Source: an uncultured Isosphaeraceae bacterium (lineage in GTDB: Bacteria; Planctomycetota; Planctomycetia; Isosphaerales; Isosphaeraceae). Taken from it: DNA of 64,000 nucleotides. Position 1 is the stretch's first letter. Each line of letters begins with the position of its first letter. A program made the translations under genes and the position numbers. This document shows, one piece after another, positions 44,644 to 53,270 of this stretch. The DNA lies in the NCBI GenBank assembly GCA_945957605.1, contig CAMFLR010000005.1, positions 248,001 through 312,000 of the forward strand, read 5' to 3'. The notes below the pieces were generated by a model that was not told where the DNA came from, searched no databases, and saw only the letters and a program-made list of their open reading frames with translations.

Positions 44644-46893
44644 TCAATCGACGTAAAGAAATTCGTTTGTGTTCAACAGCACATGGCAAAGCGACGTAAG
44701 CGCCAGTTCTTCAACCGGTGCAGTTTTCGCCTTGGTGCGAACGAGCACATCCTGGAAATGCTTGGCCTGGTCGCGCAGGTGAGCTTCCGCGTTTTTTAAT
44801 TCGAGATCGGAAGGATCGCGAGCGAGTGCGGCGCGCCAGGCGAGCCGGACTTGTTCTTTGGTATCTGAGTGCGAGCGTTTGAGGACCATCTGGGCAACGG
44901 CCGTGCTTTGTGCGTAAGTGAACTCATTGTTCATGAGCGCGAGGGCCTGCGGTGGGACGAGCGTGACGTCGCGCTTGGCACATGGAAGTGTGGTGTCGGG
45001 GGCATCAAACGTCGTCATAAACGGCGCGAGCAGTCCGCGCTTCTGGAACATGTAAATCGCACGCCGTTTTTGATCAGCGGCGGGCGACGCAGTCCAGGCC
45101 TTGGTCTTGTCGGAAAGACCTTCGAGTGCGTCATCGGGAACGCTTGGCGTGAAGCCGGGGCCGCCTGCATATTTCAGGTCGAGCGACCCACTTGCGAGCA
45201 GCAGGGCATCGCGCAGGCTATCGGCGTCGAGCCGCTTTCGCTCGGCGTGCCACCAGAGACGGTTGCCCGCATCGCTTGCGGCATACTCAGCTTGTTTTGG
45301 GTGAACGGCCGACTGGCGGTAGACGCGTGAGAGCACAATCATGCGATGGAGAGGTTTCGATTTGCCGCCGTTTCGGAGAAACTCGCGTGCGAGCCAGTCG
45401 AGCAAGTCGGGATTTGTGGGACGGTCGCCGGTCTGGCCGAAATTGTCGCTCGATCGTACGAGTCCCGCGCCGAGATGGTTCTGCCAGAGCCGATTGACCC
45501 AGACCCGAGGTGCGAGTGGATTCGCAGGATCGGCAATCCAACGCGCGAGTTGCAGGCGTCGAGTGCTGGTCCGCGAATTCGCTGGCGGAGCTTCGAGCGG
45601 GCGATCGAGTGAGGGGACCATTGAAAGCTGGCCGGGGCGGATGATCGGTCCAGGCCGCGCGGGCTCACCTTTGATGAGCAGATGCAGCGGCGGTGGTTCC
45701 TTGCGAGTATCGGTCCAGGCAAAGGCATTGCTGCCAAGTGTTTTCGCGTCGGGACCGCCCAGGAGTTCGCCGTTGCCCGGCTCGATCGGTCCCGACCAGA
45801 ACGCAGCAGCCATTCGGTAGTAATCAGTCTGGCGGATTGGGTCGAACTTGTGGTCGTGGCACCGAGCACACTTCACCGTCATTCCCAGGAACGCGGTGCT
45901 GGTGGCGTGCACCATGTCTTCGAGACGTTCATATTTGTATTCTTGCGGATCGTTGGGCTCGTCGTTCCAGGTGCCAAGGCGAATGAAACCGGTGGCGATC
46001 AGGCTCGCTTCGGTGCGGTTGGGCAACTCATCGCCCGCGAGCTGTTCGGTGACGAATTGAGCGAACGGCATGTCGGCGTTGATCGCCTGAATCACCCAGT
46101 CGCGATATTTCCAGGCGTTTTCCTTCGTCTGATCGCGTTCGTAGCCACACGTGTCGGCATAGCGGGCGACGTCGAGCCAGTAGCGTCCCCAGCGCTCGCC
46201 GAAATGCCGTGAGGCCAGCAGGCGATCGACCAGCTTTTCGTAGGCGTCGGGATTCTTGTCAGAAACGAACGCTTTTACCTGTTCATAGCTCGGTGGCAAG
46301 CCGGTAAGGTCGATCGACACGCGGCGGATCAGTGTCGCGCGGTCTGCCTCGGGGGCGAGCGTCCACTTCCGGGCTTCGAGGTCGCGGAGAATGAAGGCGT
46401 CGATCGGATTGGAAGCGTCGTTTACGACCGGCACCGCCACTTCGCGAATGGGCTGAAGCGACCAGAAATCGCGGCCGGCGTGCGATTCGGTCGAGCGTGC
46501 AAATGGATCGAGCACGCGCCCGTTTGGCCAGGGTGCTCCCGATGTCATCCAGGTCTTGAGTGCTGCTGATTCGCTCTTTGAAAGTGGCCGTGCTTTGCCG
46601 TTCTTCTTGGGCGGCATCTCGCCATTTGAAACGCGTTCAAGCACCAGGCTTTCGGCGGGAGTTTCGGCGTCAAAGGCCGGGCCGCTGTCGCCGCCTTTCA
46701 GTATCGCCGTACGCTGCGAGAGGTCGAGCCCGCCCGAGGCGTTGGTTGCGTTGTGGCATTCGTAACAGCGCGTGGCAAGAACGTCGGACGCAGCCTGGAA
46801 TGAGGCTTCATCGCCGGCTCGCGCAAGGCTGGGAGCGAACAGGCAAACCAACGCGATCATGAGCCAATCGTGCTTCTTGATCCGGCAAGTCAC
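44644..46893 (-). CDS. DUF1549/DUF1553 cytochrome-like exported protein, second pair
   Basis: 749 residues from GTG at 46893, supported by CGAGG about 9 nt upstream; ATG at 46860 is an alternative. Signal peptide ends LARAGDE. N-terminal planctomycete cytochrome C-type segment with a canonical CYECH motif, a CARCHDHKFDPI motif in DUF1549, then DUF1553 with RVWVNRLWQNHLGAGLV, MIVLSRVYRQSA and LDADSLRDALLLASG. The C-terminal HVLLNTNEFLYVD is the family ending. Probably exported and heme-binding (inference). Between a D-aminoacylase-like gene (32 bp) and DUF1501 (8 bp). Confidence 0.9.
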   Translation of the reverse strand: MTCRIKKHDWLMIALVCLFAPSLARAGDEASFQAASDVLATRCYECHNATNASGGLDLSQRTAILKGGDSGPAFDAETPAESLVLERVSNGEMPPKKNGKARPLSKSESAALKTWMTSGAPWPNGRVLDPFARSTESHAGRDFWSLQPIREVAVPVVNDASNPIDAFILRDLEARKWTLAPEADRATLIRRVSIDLTGLPPSYEQVKAFVSDKNPDAYEKLVDRLLASRHFGERWGRYWLDVARYADTCGYERDQTKENAWKYRDWVIQAINADMPFAQFVTEQLAGDELPNRTEASLIATGFIRLGTWNDEPNDPQEYKYERLEDMVHATSTAFLGMTVKCARCHDHKFDPIRQTDYYRMAAAFWSGPIEPGNGELLGGPDAKTLGSNAFAWTDTRKEPPPLHLLIKGEPARPGPIIRPGQLSMVPSLDRPLEAPPANSRTSTRRLQLARWIADPANPLAPRVWVNRLWQNHLGAGLVRSSDNFGQTGDRPTNPDLLDWLAREFLRNGGKSKPLHRMIVLSRVYRQSAVHPKQAEYAASDAGNRLWWHAERKRLDADSLRDALLLASGSLDLKYAGGPGFTPSVPDDALEGLSDKTKAWTASPAADQKRRAIYMFQKRGLLAPFMTTFDAPDTTLPCAKRDVTLVPPQALALMNNEFTYAQSTAVAQMVLKRSHSDTKEQVRLAWRAALARDPSDLELKNAEAHLRDQAKHFQDVLVRTKAKTAPVEELALTSLCHVLLNTNEFLYVD

Positions 46894-46925
46894 GACAGAA
46901 ACCTCGGAGAGATGAGAGGGAGCGA

Positions 46926-48623
46926 TCAGGGCTGCGCGGGCGTTGCACGGCGGATGGCTCGACCGGGCCGCGCGCCGGTGTGTTTACCATTGTCGATGAC
47001 GCTCGTGCCGTTGACCAGAACGTGCACAATCCCTTCCGCATAATGGAACGGATCGGAATAGGTTGAGCGGTCGATGATTGTCTTGGGATCGAAAATCACC
47101 ACGTCCGCGAACCGGCCGGCGGCAAGCGAGCCGCGGTCGGTCAGGCCGAGCTTGGCGGCGTTCAGGCTGGTCATCTTGCGCACGGCGTCTTCGAGTCGAA
47201 GCAGGTTACGCTCGCGGACGTACACCCCCAGAACGCGCGGGAACGTGCCGAAGCTGCGCGGGTGGGGATTGCCGCGGCGCAGCGGACCTTCTGTCGCGTG
47301 AGCAAGACCATCGGAGCCAACCGAGCACCACGGCTGAAGTAGCGCGAGGTTCATATCTTTTTCGGTGTGATGCTCGTAAATCGTCGGCACCGATCCTTTT
47401 TGCTCGATCAGCACCTCAAACAGAATACCGAGCGGATCAACGCCTTCGCGTCCGGCCGATTTGGCGGCGATCACCTTGTCCATCGTCTGCCCTTCGTACG
47501 GCCCCTTGCCGTTGACGAGCATCCGTTTCCAGTCGCCGCCGATCGCCGTGTAATGGTTGTACCAGCCAGGAATTCCTTCGCGAATGTCGTGCTTGAGCCG
47601 GTCGCGGAGCTTGGGATCGGCCAGTCGTTCGAGCATCGCAGGCGTGCCGCCTTCGTGTGCCCAGGGCGGAATAATGCTTGCCAGGTTGTTGTTACCGCGA
47701 GTGTAAGGGTAGACGTTCGTTTGGACGTTGATGCCTCGCGCCCGCGCTTCATCGACAAGCCGGACGATCTCGGGCATTTTGCCCCAGTTCGATTGATCGG
47801 CAATTTTGATATGGATGATGTCAACGGGCACGTTGGCGCGGGTGGCGATGTCGATCATCTCGCGAACCGATTTCAGAACGTCGGCCCCTTCGTTACGCGT
47901 GTGGGCCGAGTAGAGCCCTTTGTGCTTGGCGACGACTTCACAGAGACGAACGATGTCATCGGTGGTCGCGAGCGAACCGGGGGGCATTGCAAGCTGACTC
48001 GACAGTCCGAATGCGCCGTCGCGCATTGCCTGGTCGATCAGCGCTTTCATTGCGTCGAATTGTGCGTCAGTCGGTCGGGCGAACGAGTCGCCCATCACTG
48101 CGTGCCAGATCGTATCGAGGCCGACATAGGAGACGATGTTGACCGAAATACCGCTTTTTTCGACGGCATCAAAATAGGCGCTGAGAGTTGGCCATTTGTG
48201 CGTTTTGCTGTCTGATCCCGACGAGCGTGGCTCCGCGCACGGCCCGGCGGATTCCCCTTCGCCCAGAACTTCGAGCGTCACCCCCTGACGGATCTTGCTC
48301 TGAGCGTTGCCGTCTTCGAGCAGGAGGTCGTCGGAGTGAGAATGAATATCGATGAAGCCAGGCGTGACGACCAGGCCCTTCGCGTCGATCTCGCGTTTGC
48401 CGCTGCCAACAACTTTGCGCGCGACCTGGGCGATTCGGTCGCCCTTGATGGCGACATCGCCGAGGTACCAAGGATTTCCCGATCCGTCGACGATCGTGCC
48501 ATTGCGGATGACGACGTCGTACTCGGGGTCGGCGGCCAGGGCTTCGCGACCAGGCCCAAAACCGACAAGCAGGCCCGCCAGCACCGCGATCGTGCCTGGA
48601 AATATCCGTCGATTCGCGCGCAT
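46926..48623 (-). CDS. Exported D-aminoacylase-like amidohydrolase
   Basis: 565 residues with signal peptide ending ALAADP; GAGG lies about 7 nt upstream of the ATG. Amidohydrolase fold of the N-acyl-D-amino-acid deacylase branch: IRNGTIVDGSGNPWYLGDVA, TPGFIDIHSHSDD (metal HxH), GVTLEVLGEGESAGP, AHTRNEG, VDIIHIKIAD and SVGSDGLAHA, with ADVVIFDPKTI and a C-terminal FHYAEGIVHVLVNG strand. Would deacylate N-acyl-D-amino acids or a peptidoglycan-derived amide outside the cytoplasm. First gene of a four-gene operon with DUF1549, DUF1501 and DUF1080. Confidence 0.9.
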   Translation of the reverse strand: MRANRRIFPGTIAVLAGLLVGFGPGREALAADPEYDVVIRNGTIVDGSGNPWYLGDVAIKGDRIAQVARKVVGSGKREIDAKGLVVTPGFIDIHSHSDDLLLEDGNAQSKIRQGVTLEVLGEGESAGPCAEPRSSGSDSKTHKWPTLSAYFDAVEKSGISVNIVSYVGLDTIWHAVMGDSFARPTDAQFDAMKALIDQAMRDGAFGLSSQLAMPPGSLATTDDIVRLCEVVAKHKGLYSAHTRNEGADVLKSVREMIDIATRANVPVDIIHIKIADQSNWGKMPEIVRLVDEARARGINVQTNVYPYTRGNNNLASIIPPWAHEGGTPAMLERLADPKLRDRLKHDIREGIPGWYNHYTAIGGDWKRMLVNGKGPYEGQTMDKVIAAKSAGREGVDPLGILFEVLIEQKGSVPTIYEHHTEKDMNLALLQPWCSVGSDGLAHATEGPLRRGNPHPRSFGTFPRVLGVYVRERNLLRLEDAVRKMTSLNAAKLGLTDRGSLAAGRFADVVIFDPKTIIDRSTYSDPFHYAEGIVHVLVNGTSVIDNGKHTGARPGRAIRRATPAQP

Positions 48624-48778
48624 GGTGGCCTCGCGGAGGGCGGGAGGTTTAACATTCGTTGGTCACGAGTATAGGCGGACGGTCCCTCGAAAAAAAGCGA
48701 TGAGTGGCGATTGGCGGTCGGTTAAAGACATCAGCGTGCGACTCGATTACGATGGCGAGCCAACGCACGGACTGATCG

Positions 48779-48790
48779 ACTCGATCGAGT
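48779..48790. promoter_or_regulatory. 12-bp palindrome before the S15 hydrolase start
   Basis: Perfect palindrome ACTCGATCGAGT 15 nt upstream of the hydrolase ATG, in the 181-bp divergent gap to the D-aminoacylase-like gene. CGATCG is common throughout this GC-rich window, so the palindrome may be chance; an operator is possible. Confidence 0.2.
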
Positions 48791-48804
48791 GGAGAACCGC
48801 GTTC

Positions 48805-50700
48805 ATGTCACCACGCAGAGTGATTTTCCTGGTATTGGCCGCACTCGCGCTTGTTTTGCCCGGCCGCGCGAGTTTTGGTCAAGGGCTTGAGTACGTCAAG
48901 GCGCATTATACGAAGTATGAATATCGCATTCCGATGCGAGATGGCGTTCATCTTTTCACGTCAGTTTACGTCCCCAAGGATAGTGCCCAAACTTATCCGA
49001 TCATGCTGAACCGCACGCCATACAGCGTCGGGCCGTACGGGGTCGACAAATACAGGGATACGCTTGGGCCGTCGGCACATTTTGGAACCAAGGGATACAT
49101 CGTCGCCCTTCAGGATGTGCGTGGGCGGTATATGTCAGAGGGAACGTTTGCTGACGTTCGGCCGCAGATCGCAAAGAAACGGGATAAGAATGACATCGAC
49201 GAGAGCAGTGACACGTACGACACGATTGAATGGCTGATCAATCACGTTCCGCGTAATAATCGCAGGGTGGGCGTCTGGGGCATCTCTTACCCAGGGTTTT
49301 ACGCCGCGGCTGCGGTGATTGACGCGCATCCCGCGCTCAAGGCGGCTTCACCGCAGGCTCCGCTCGTCGATTGGTTCATCGGCGACGACGTCCATCACAA
49401 CGGTGCGTTCTTTTTGCATCAAACGTTCAATTTTGATGCTCAATTCGGTGCGCCTAGAACTGGTCCAACTGCGAAGCCGGACCAGCCGTTTCACCACGGA
49501 ACAAACGACGCCTACGCGTTTTTCCTGAATTTAGGGCCGCTCGCACGTGCCAATGAGCTTTATTTCAAGGGGCAGCGCGCCTTCTGGAATGAAGAAATGA
49601 AGCACGGCAACTATGATCAATTCTGGAAAGAACGTGCGCTCTGGCCGCACCTGGTCGACGTGAAGCCCGCTGTGTTAACGGTCGGCGGCTGGTTCGATGC
49701 CGAGGATCTTTACGGTCCTCTCAAAACGCACAGGACGATCGAAGCGAACCATCCCCGATCGCACAATACGCTGGTGATGGGGCCGTGGGTCCACGGCGGA
49801 TGGAGCCGAGGCGACGGCGCGAGCCTGGGTTCCGTGGCATTCGCGAGCAAGACGGGCGAGTTCTATCGCGAGAGGATCGAATTCGCATTCTTTGAACATT
49901 ACCTTCGCGAAGCCGCCACCGACCAACGCGGCGAAAGCGTCTGGAAGTCAACCAAGGCCTGGGTGTTTGAAACCGGCAAGAACGAATGGCACCGGCACGA
50001 CGCATGGCCGCCCAAGGACGCGAAGCAGAAGAAGCTCTACCTCGCAGCCAAGGGGAAGATTAGCTTCGATCCGCCCTCGCAAGACGGCGACGGTTTCGAC
50101 GAATTCCCCAGCGATCCCGCGCACCCCGTGCCGTACACCACGGTGATCTCGTCCGACTATCCCGCGTCGTACATGGTCGAAGATCAGCGGTTCGCCTCGC
50201 GCCGGCCGGACGTGGTGACGTATCAAACCGAGCCGTTCGAGTCCGATTTCACGATTGCCGGACCGATCGAAGTCGACTTGCGCGTGAGCACGACCGGCAC
50301 CGACGCCGACTGGGTCGTCAAGCTCATTGATGTTTATCCCGATGATGCACCCACGCGCGACCCGAAGCCTGCGGCCGATAGCCAGGGCGGCTTCCAGCAA
50401 CTGGTGCGTGGCGATGTGATGCGTGGGAAATTCCGCAACAGCCTGGAAAAGCCCGAACCGTTCAAGCCGGGCGAGCCAACGACGGTGAAATTCACCATTC
50501 CTGATAGTTATCACAGCTTCCGTTCGGGGCACCGCTTGATGGTGCAGGTGCAAAGTAGCTGGTTCCCGCTCGTCGATCGCAACCCGCAGACGTTCGTCGA
50601 CATCTATAGCGCGAAGGAGTCGGACTTCCAGAAGGCGACGCATCGCGTTTTGCGCACAGCGGATCAGGCGAGCGTCATTGAGGTGATGGTGACGCCTTGA
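48805..50700 (+). CDS. Exported CocE/NonD-family X-Pro dipeptidyl-peptidase-like hydrolase (S15)
   Basis: 631 residues from MSPRRVIFLVLAALALVL at 48805, signal peptide ending SFGQG. The frame is open far upstream, but that part runs antisense to the D-aminoacylase gene and lacks domain character. S15 features: RIPMRDGVHLFTSVYVPKD, LNRTPYSVGPYG, DVRGRYMSEGTF, nucleophile GISYPG with Ser about 161, VGGWFDAEDLYG (Asp), MGPWVHGGWS (His). The C-terminal jelly roll has TVKFTIPDSYHSFRSGHRLM and VQVQSSWFPLVDRNP. Family members cleave Xaa-Pro dipeptides or acyl esters such as glutaryl or cocaine esters; the natural substrate is unknown. Confidence 0.9.
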   Translation: MSPRRVIFLVLAALALVLPGRASFGQGLEYVKAHYTKYEYRIPMRDGVHLFTSVYVPKDSAQTYPIMLNRTPYSVGPYGVDKYRDTLGPSAHFGTKGYIVALQDVRGRYMSEGTFADVRPQIAKKRDKNDIDESSDTYDTIEWLINHVPRNNRRVGVWGISYPGFYAAAAVIDAHPALKAASPQAPLVDWFIGDDVHHNGAFFLHQTFNFDAQFGAPRTGPTAKPDQPFHHGTNDAYAFFLNLGPLARANELYFKGQRAFWNEEMKHGNYDQFWKERALWPHLVDVKPAVLTVGGWFDAEDLYGPLKTHRTIEANHPRSHNTLVMGPWVHGGWSRGDGASLGSVAFASKTGEFYRERIEFAFFEHYLREAATDQRGESVWKSTKAWVFETGKNEWHRHDAWPPKDAKQKKLYLAAKGKISFDPPSQDGDGFDEFPSDPAHPVPYTTVISSDYPASYMVEDQRFASRRPDVVTYQTEPFESDFTIAGPIEVDLRVSTTGTDADWVVKLIDVYPDDAPTRDPKPAADSQGGFQQLVRGDVMRGKFRNSLEKPEPFKPGEPTTVKFTIPDSYHSFRSGHRLMVQVQSSWFPLVDRNPQTFVDIYSAKESDFQKATHRVLRTADQASVIEVMVTP

Positions 50701-50721
50701 TGCCGAGCCGGCCAGGACGAT

Positions 50722-50759
50722 GAGACACCTCAGGCAACATCTATGCATCGAGGCGTCTC
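50722..50759 (+). terminator. 10-bp imperfect hairpin 3' of the S15 hydrolase gene
   Basis: GAGACACCTC and GAGGCGTCTC are complementary with one mismatch across an 18-nt loop, 21 nt after the hydrolase stop. TATGAT at 50765-50770, shortly before the next gene, could be a -10 box. Candidate terminator between the hydrolase and the third DUF1549 gene. Confidence 0.35.
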
Positions 50760-50822
50760 TCACGTATGATAAATGTTCTACGAGCGGAGTTCTTCCTCGC
50801 CTCTCCCCACGAGCCTGCCATA

Positions 50823-53270
50823 ATGAGCGGTCTAGCACTGATCGTTTCGATCGGGTTGGTCACGGCCGGGGTGCCGGCAGACAGGCCCTTGCGCCCGCCC
50901 GTTGATTACACGAAGGAAATCAAGCCGCTGCTCGCGAAGCAGTGCGTCGCCTGTCACGGTGAGGCACGGCCCCGTGGTGGTTTACGGCTTGATACGGCTG
51001 CGAACACGATCAAGGGCGGCAAGGCTGGCGTGGCGGTCGTGCGGGAGCATTCCGACGAATCGCTGCTGATCGAAGCCGTGAAGGGAGACGGGGCGATCGA
51101 GCGAATGCCGCTTAAACGCCCGGCGCTAAGTGCCGAAGAAATCGCTTTATTAACGCGGTGGATTGATGAGGGAGCCGTCGCGCCGCCCAACGAAGAACCG
51201 ACGCGGCTGAGCGAGACGCACTGGGCGTTCATACCGCCCAAGCGTCCGCCCGTTCCGGCTGTGACTGCGGGGCTTGGTGCACCTCCGCTGCATCCAATCG
51301 ACGCATTTATTCGTGACCGGCTGTTCAAGGCGGGAGTGACGCCATCGCCCGAGGCCGACAAGCCGACGCTGATTCGTCGCGTCAGTCTCGACCTGATCGG
51401 GCTGCCGCCGACGCCAAAGGAAGTGGCCGACTTTGTCGCAGATACTCGGCCCGATGCTTACGAGCGACTGGTCGATCGCTTGCTGGCGTCGCCCCATTTT
51501 GGCGAGCGCTGGGCGCGGCCGTGGCTCGACGCGGCTCGCTACGCCGATTCGAATGGCTATAGCATCGATGCCCCTCGGCAAATCTGGAGCTATCGCGACT
51601 GGGTGATCAACGCGTTCAATCGTGATCAGCCGTTTGACCAGTTCGTGATCGATCAGGTGGCCGGTGACCTGCGTCCCAACGCGACGCTCGAACAAAAGGT
51701 CGCGACTGGGTTTCACCGCAACACGCAACTCAATCAGGAAGGCGGGATCGACAAGGAGCAGTTCCGGATCGAGTCGATTTACGACCGCGTTGCGACGACG
51801 TCGACAGTCTTCATGGGCCTGACGATGGCCTGCGCCCAGTGTCACGACCACAAGTATGATCCGCTGACCCAGCGCGAGTATTACAACCTGTTCGCGTTCC
51901 TGAACAACGTCGACGAACCGACGCTCGAATTCGCCAGCGACCAGGAACGCAGCACGCGTGAGAAGGTGCGCAAGGAAATCGCCGCGTATCACAAGAAGCT
52001 CAAGAAAGAGCACCCCGAGATCGCCCAGAAGAAAATGAAGGACTGGGAGGCGAATCTCTCTCCAGCCTTCAAGGTTGACCATCCGCCGGAGATCAAGGAT
52101 GCGTTCGACCGGGCAGTCGAAAAGCGTACCGAGAATCAGAATCGCTTGCTGATAGAGCTGTTCCTCGCCAGCAGTTCCGACTATAAGGCCGATCATGTGG
52201 CTCTGGCCGCGCTTCGGAAGAGCGAGCCGGATTTCCCGACCACGCTCGTCGTTTCGGAACGAAAAGCGCCACGCGAGTCGTTCGTGCATATCAACGGCGA
52301 TTTCACCAGGCGAGGGGCCGATGTCGCGCCGGGCGTGCCCGCCGTTCTACCGCCGCTCAAGTCGGGCAAAGGCAAAAAACAGCCGGATCGGCTTGACCTG
52401 GCGATGTGGTTGGTCGATCCCGGCCACCCTTTGACAGCGCGCGTGACTGTGAATCGCATCTGGCAGGCGTACTTTGGTCGTGGGATCGTCGAGACCGAGA
52501 ACGACTTCGGCACGCAAGGGACGCCGCCGAGTCATCCCGAATTGCTCGACTGGCTGGCGACTGAATTGATCGCACAGAAGTGGAGTTTGAAGGCGATTCA
52601 CCGCGAAATTGTGCTGTCGAAGACTTACCGGCAGTCGTCGAAGTCGCGAGCGGAGCTCGATCGGGTGGATCCGGGTAACCGCTTGCTTGGCCGACAGTCG
52701 CGCGTGCGGCTCGACGCGGAATTGATTCGCGATGGTGCGCTCAAGGTGAGTGGGCTCTTAACGCCTACCATCGGTGGCCCGAGCGTGTATCCGCCGCAAC
52801 CGGGCGGTGTGATGGAACTCGGCCAGATGCGCAGGCCGTGGTATGTGAGCAAGGGAAGCGATCGCTATCGCCGCGGGCTATATACCTTCTTCTGGCGCGC
52901 AACCCCCTACCCTGCTTTGCTTGCCTTCGACGCCCCAAACGCAATTCAGGCTTGCACGCGGCGGAACCGGTCGAACACGCCGATTCAGGCGCTCACACTT
53001 TTAAATGATGCTTCGTTCATCGAGTGTGCGAATGCTCTAGCCGATCGTGTCGAACGCGAGGGAGGCTCGACGGATTCGGCGCGTGTTGATTTTCTGTTCC
53101 GCACTGCGGTCGGCCGTGGACCGAGTGCGGCTGAGCTTGAGGCGGTTGAAGGATTAGTCAAAGCCGAACGGAATGACGGTCAGATCAAGGCAGGCGATCG
53201 CGAGCGATCGGCCTGGCGGGCGGCGGCTCGGGTGCTGCTGAATACCGACGAGTTCATCACGCGGGAATGA
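50823..53270 (+). CDS. DUF1549/DUF1553 cytochrome-like exported protein, third pair
   Basis: 815 residues from ATG at 50823 (MSGLALIVSIGLVTAGVPA as a short signal; ATG at 50766 is the longer alternative). Cytochrome C-type segment with CVACHGEARPRGG, then PSD1-like DUF1549 with RRVSLDLIGLPPTPKEV, RPWLDAARYADSNGYSID, CAQCHDHKYDPL, a charged coiled insert (about 395-470), and DUF1553 with TVNRIWQAYFGRGIVE, IVLSKTYRQSS and VRLDAELIRDGALKVSG. Longest of the three copies, mainly because of the coiled insert. The stop overlaps the DUF1501 start (ATGA). Confidence 0.9.
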   Translation: MSGLALIVSIGLVTAGVPADRPLRPPVDYTKEIKPLLAKQCVACHGEARPRGGLRLDTAANTIKGGKAGVAVVREHSDESLLIEAVKGDGAIERMPLKRPALSAEEIALLTRWIDEGAVAPPNEEPTRLSETHWAFIPPKRPPVPAVTAGLGAPPLHPIDAFIRDRLFKAGVTPSPEADKPTLIRRVSLDLIGLPPTPKEVADFVADTRPDAYERLVDRLLASPHFGERWARPWLDAARYADSNGYSIDAPRQIWSYRDWVINAFNRDQPFDQFVIDQVAGDLRPNATLEQKVATGFHRNTQLNQEGGIDKEQFRIESIYDRVATTSTVFMGLTMACAQCHDHKYDPLTQREYYNLFAFLNNVDEPTLEFASDQERSTREKVRKEIAAYHKKLKKEHPEIAQKKMKDWEANLSPAFKVDHPPEIKDAFDRAVEKRTENQNRLLIELFLASSSDYKADHVALAALRKSEPDFPTTLVVSERKAPRESFVHINGDFTRRGADVAPGVPAVLPPLKSGKGKKQPDRLDLAMWLVDPGHPLTARVTVNRIWQAYFGRGIVETENDFGTQGTPPSHPELLDWLATELIAQKWSLKAIHREIVLSKTYRQSSKSRAELDRVDPGNRLLGRQSRVRLDAELIRDGALKVSGLLTPTIGGPSVYPPQPGGVMELGQMRRPWYVSKGSDRYRRGLYTFFWRATPYPALLAFDAPNAIQACTRRNRSNTPIQALTLLNDASFIECANALADRVEREGGSTDSARVDFLFRTAVGRGPSAAELEAVEGLVKAERNDGQIKAGDRERSAWRAAARVLLNTDEFITRE

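Noticed and set aside
48352..48804. Upstream extension of the S15 hydrolase frame
   Set aside because: Antisense to the D-aminoacylase start; the signal peptide at 48805 marks the real start.
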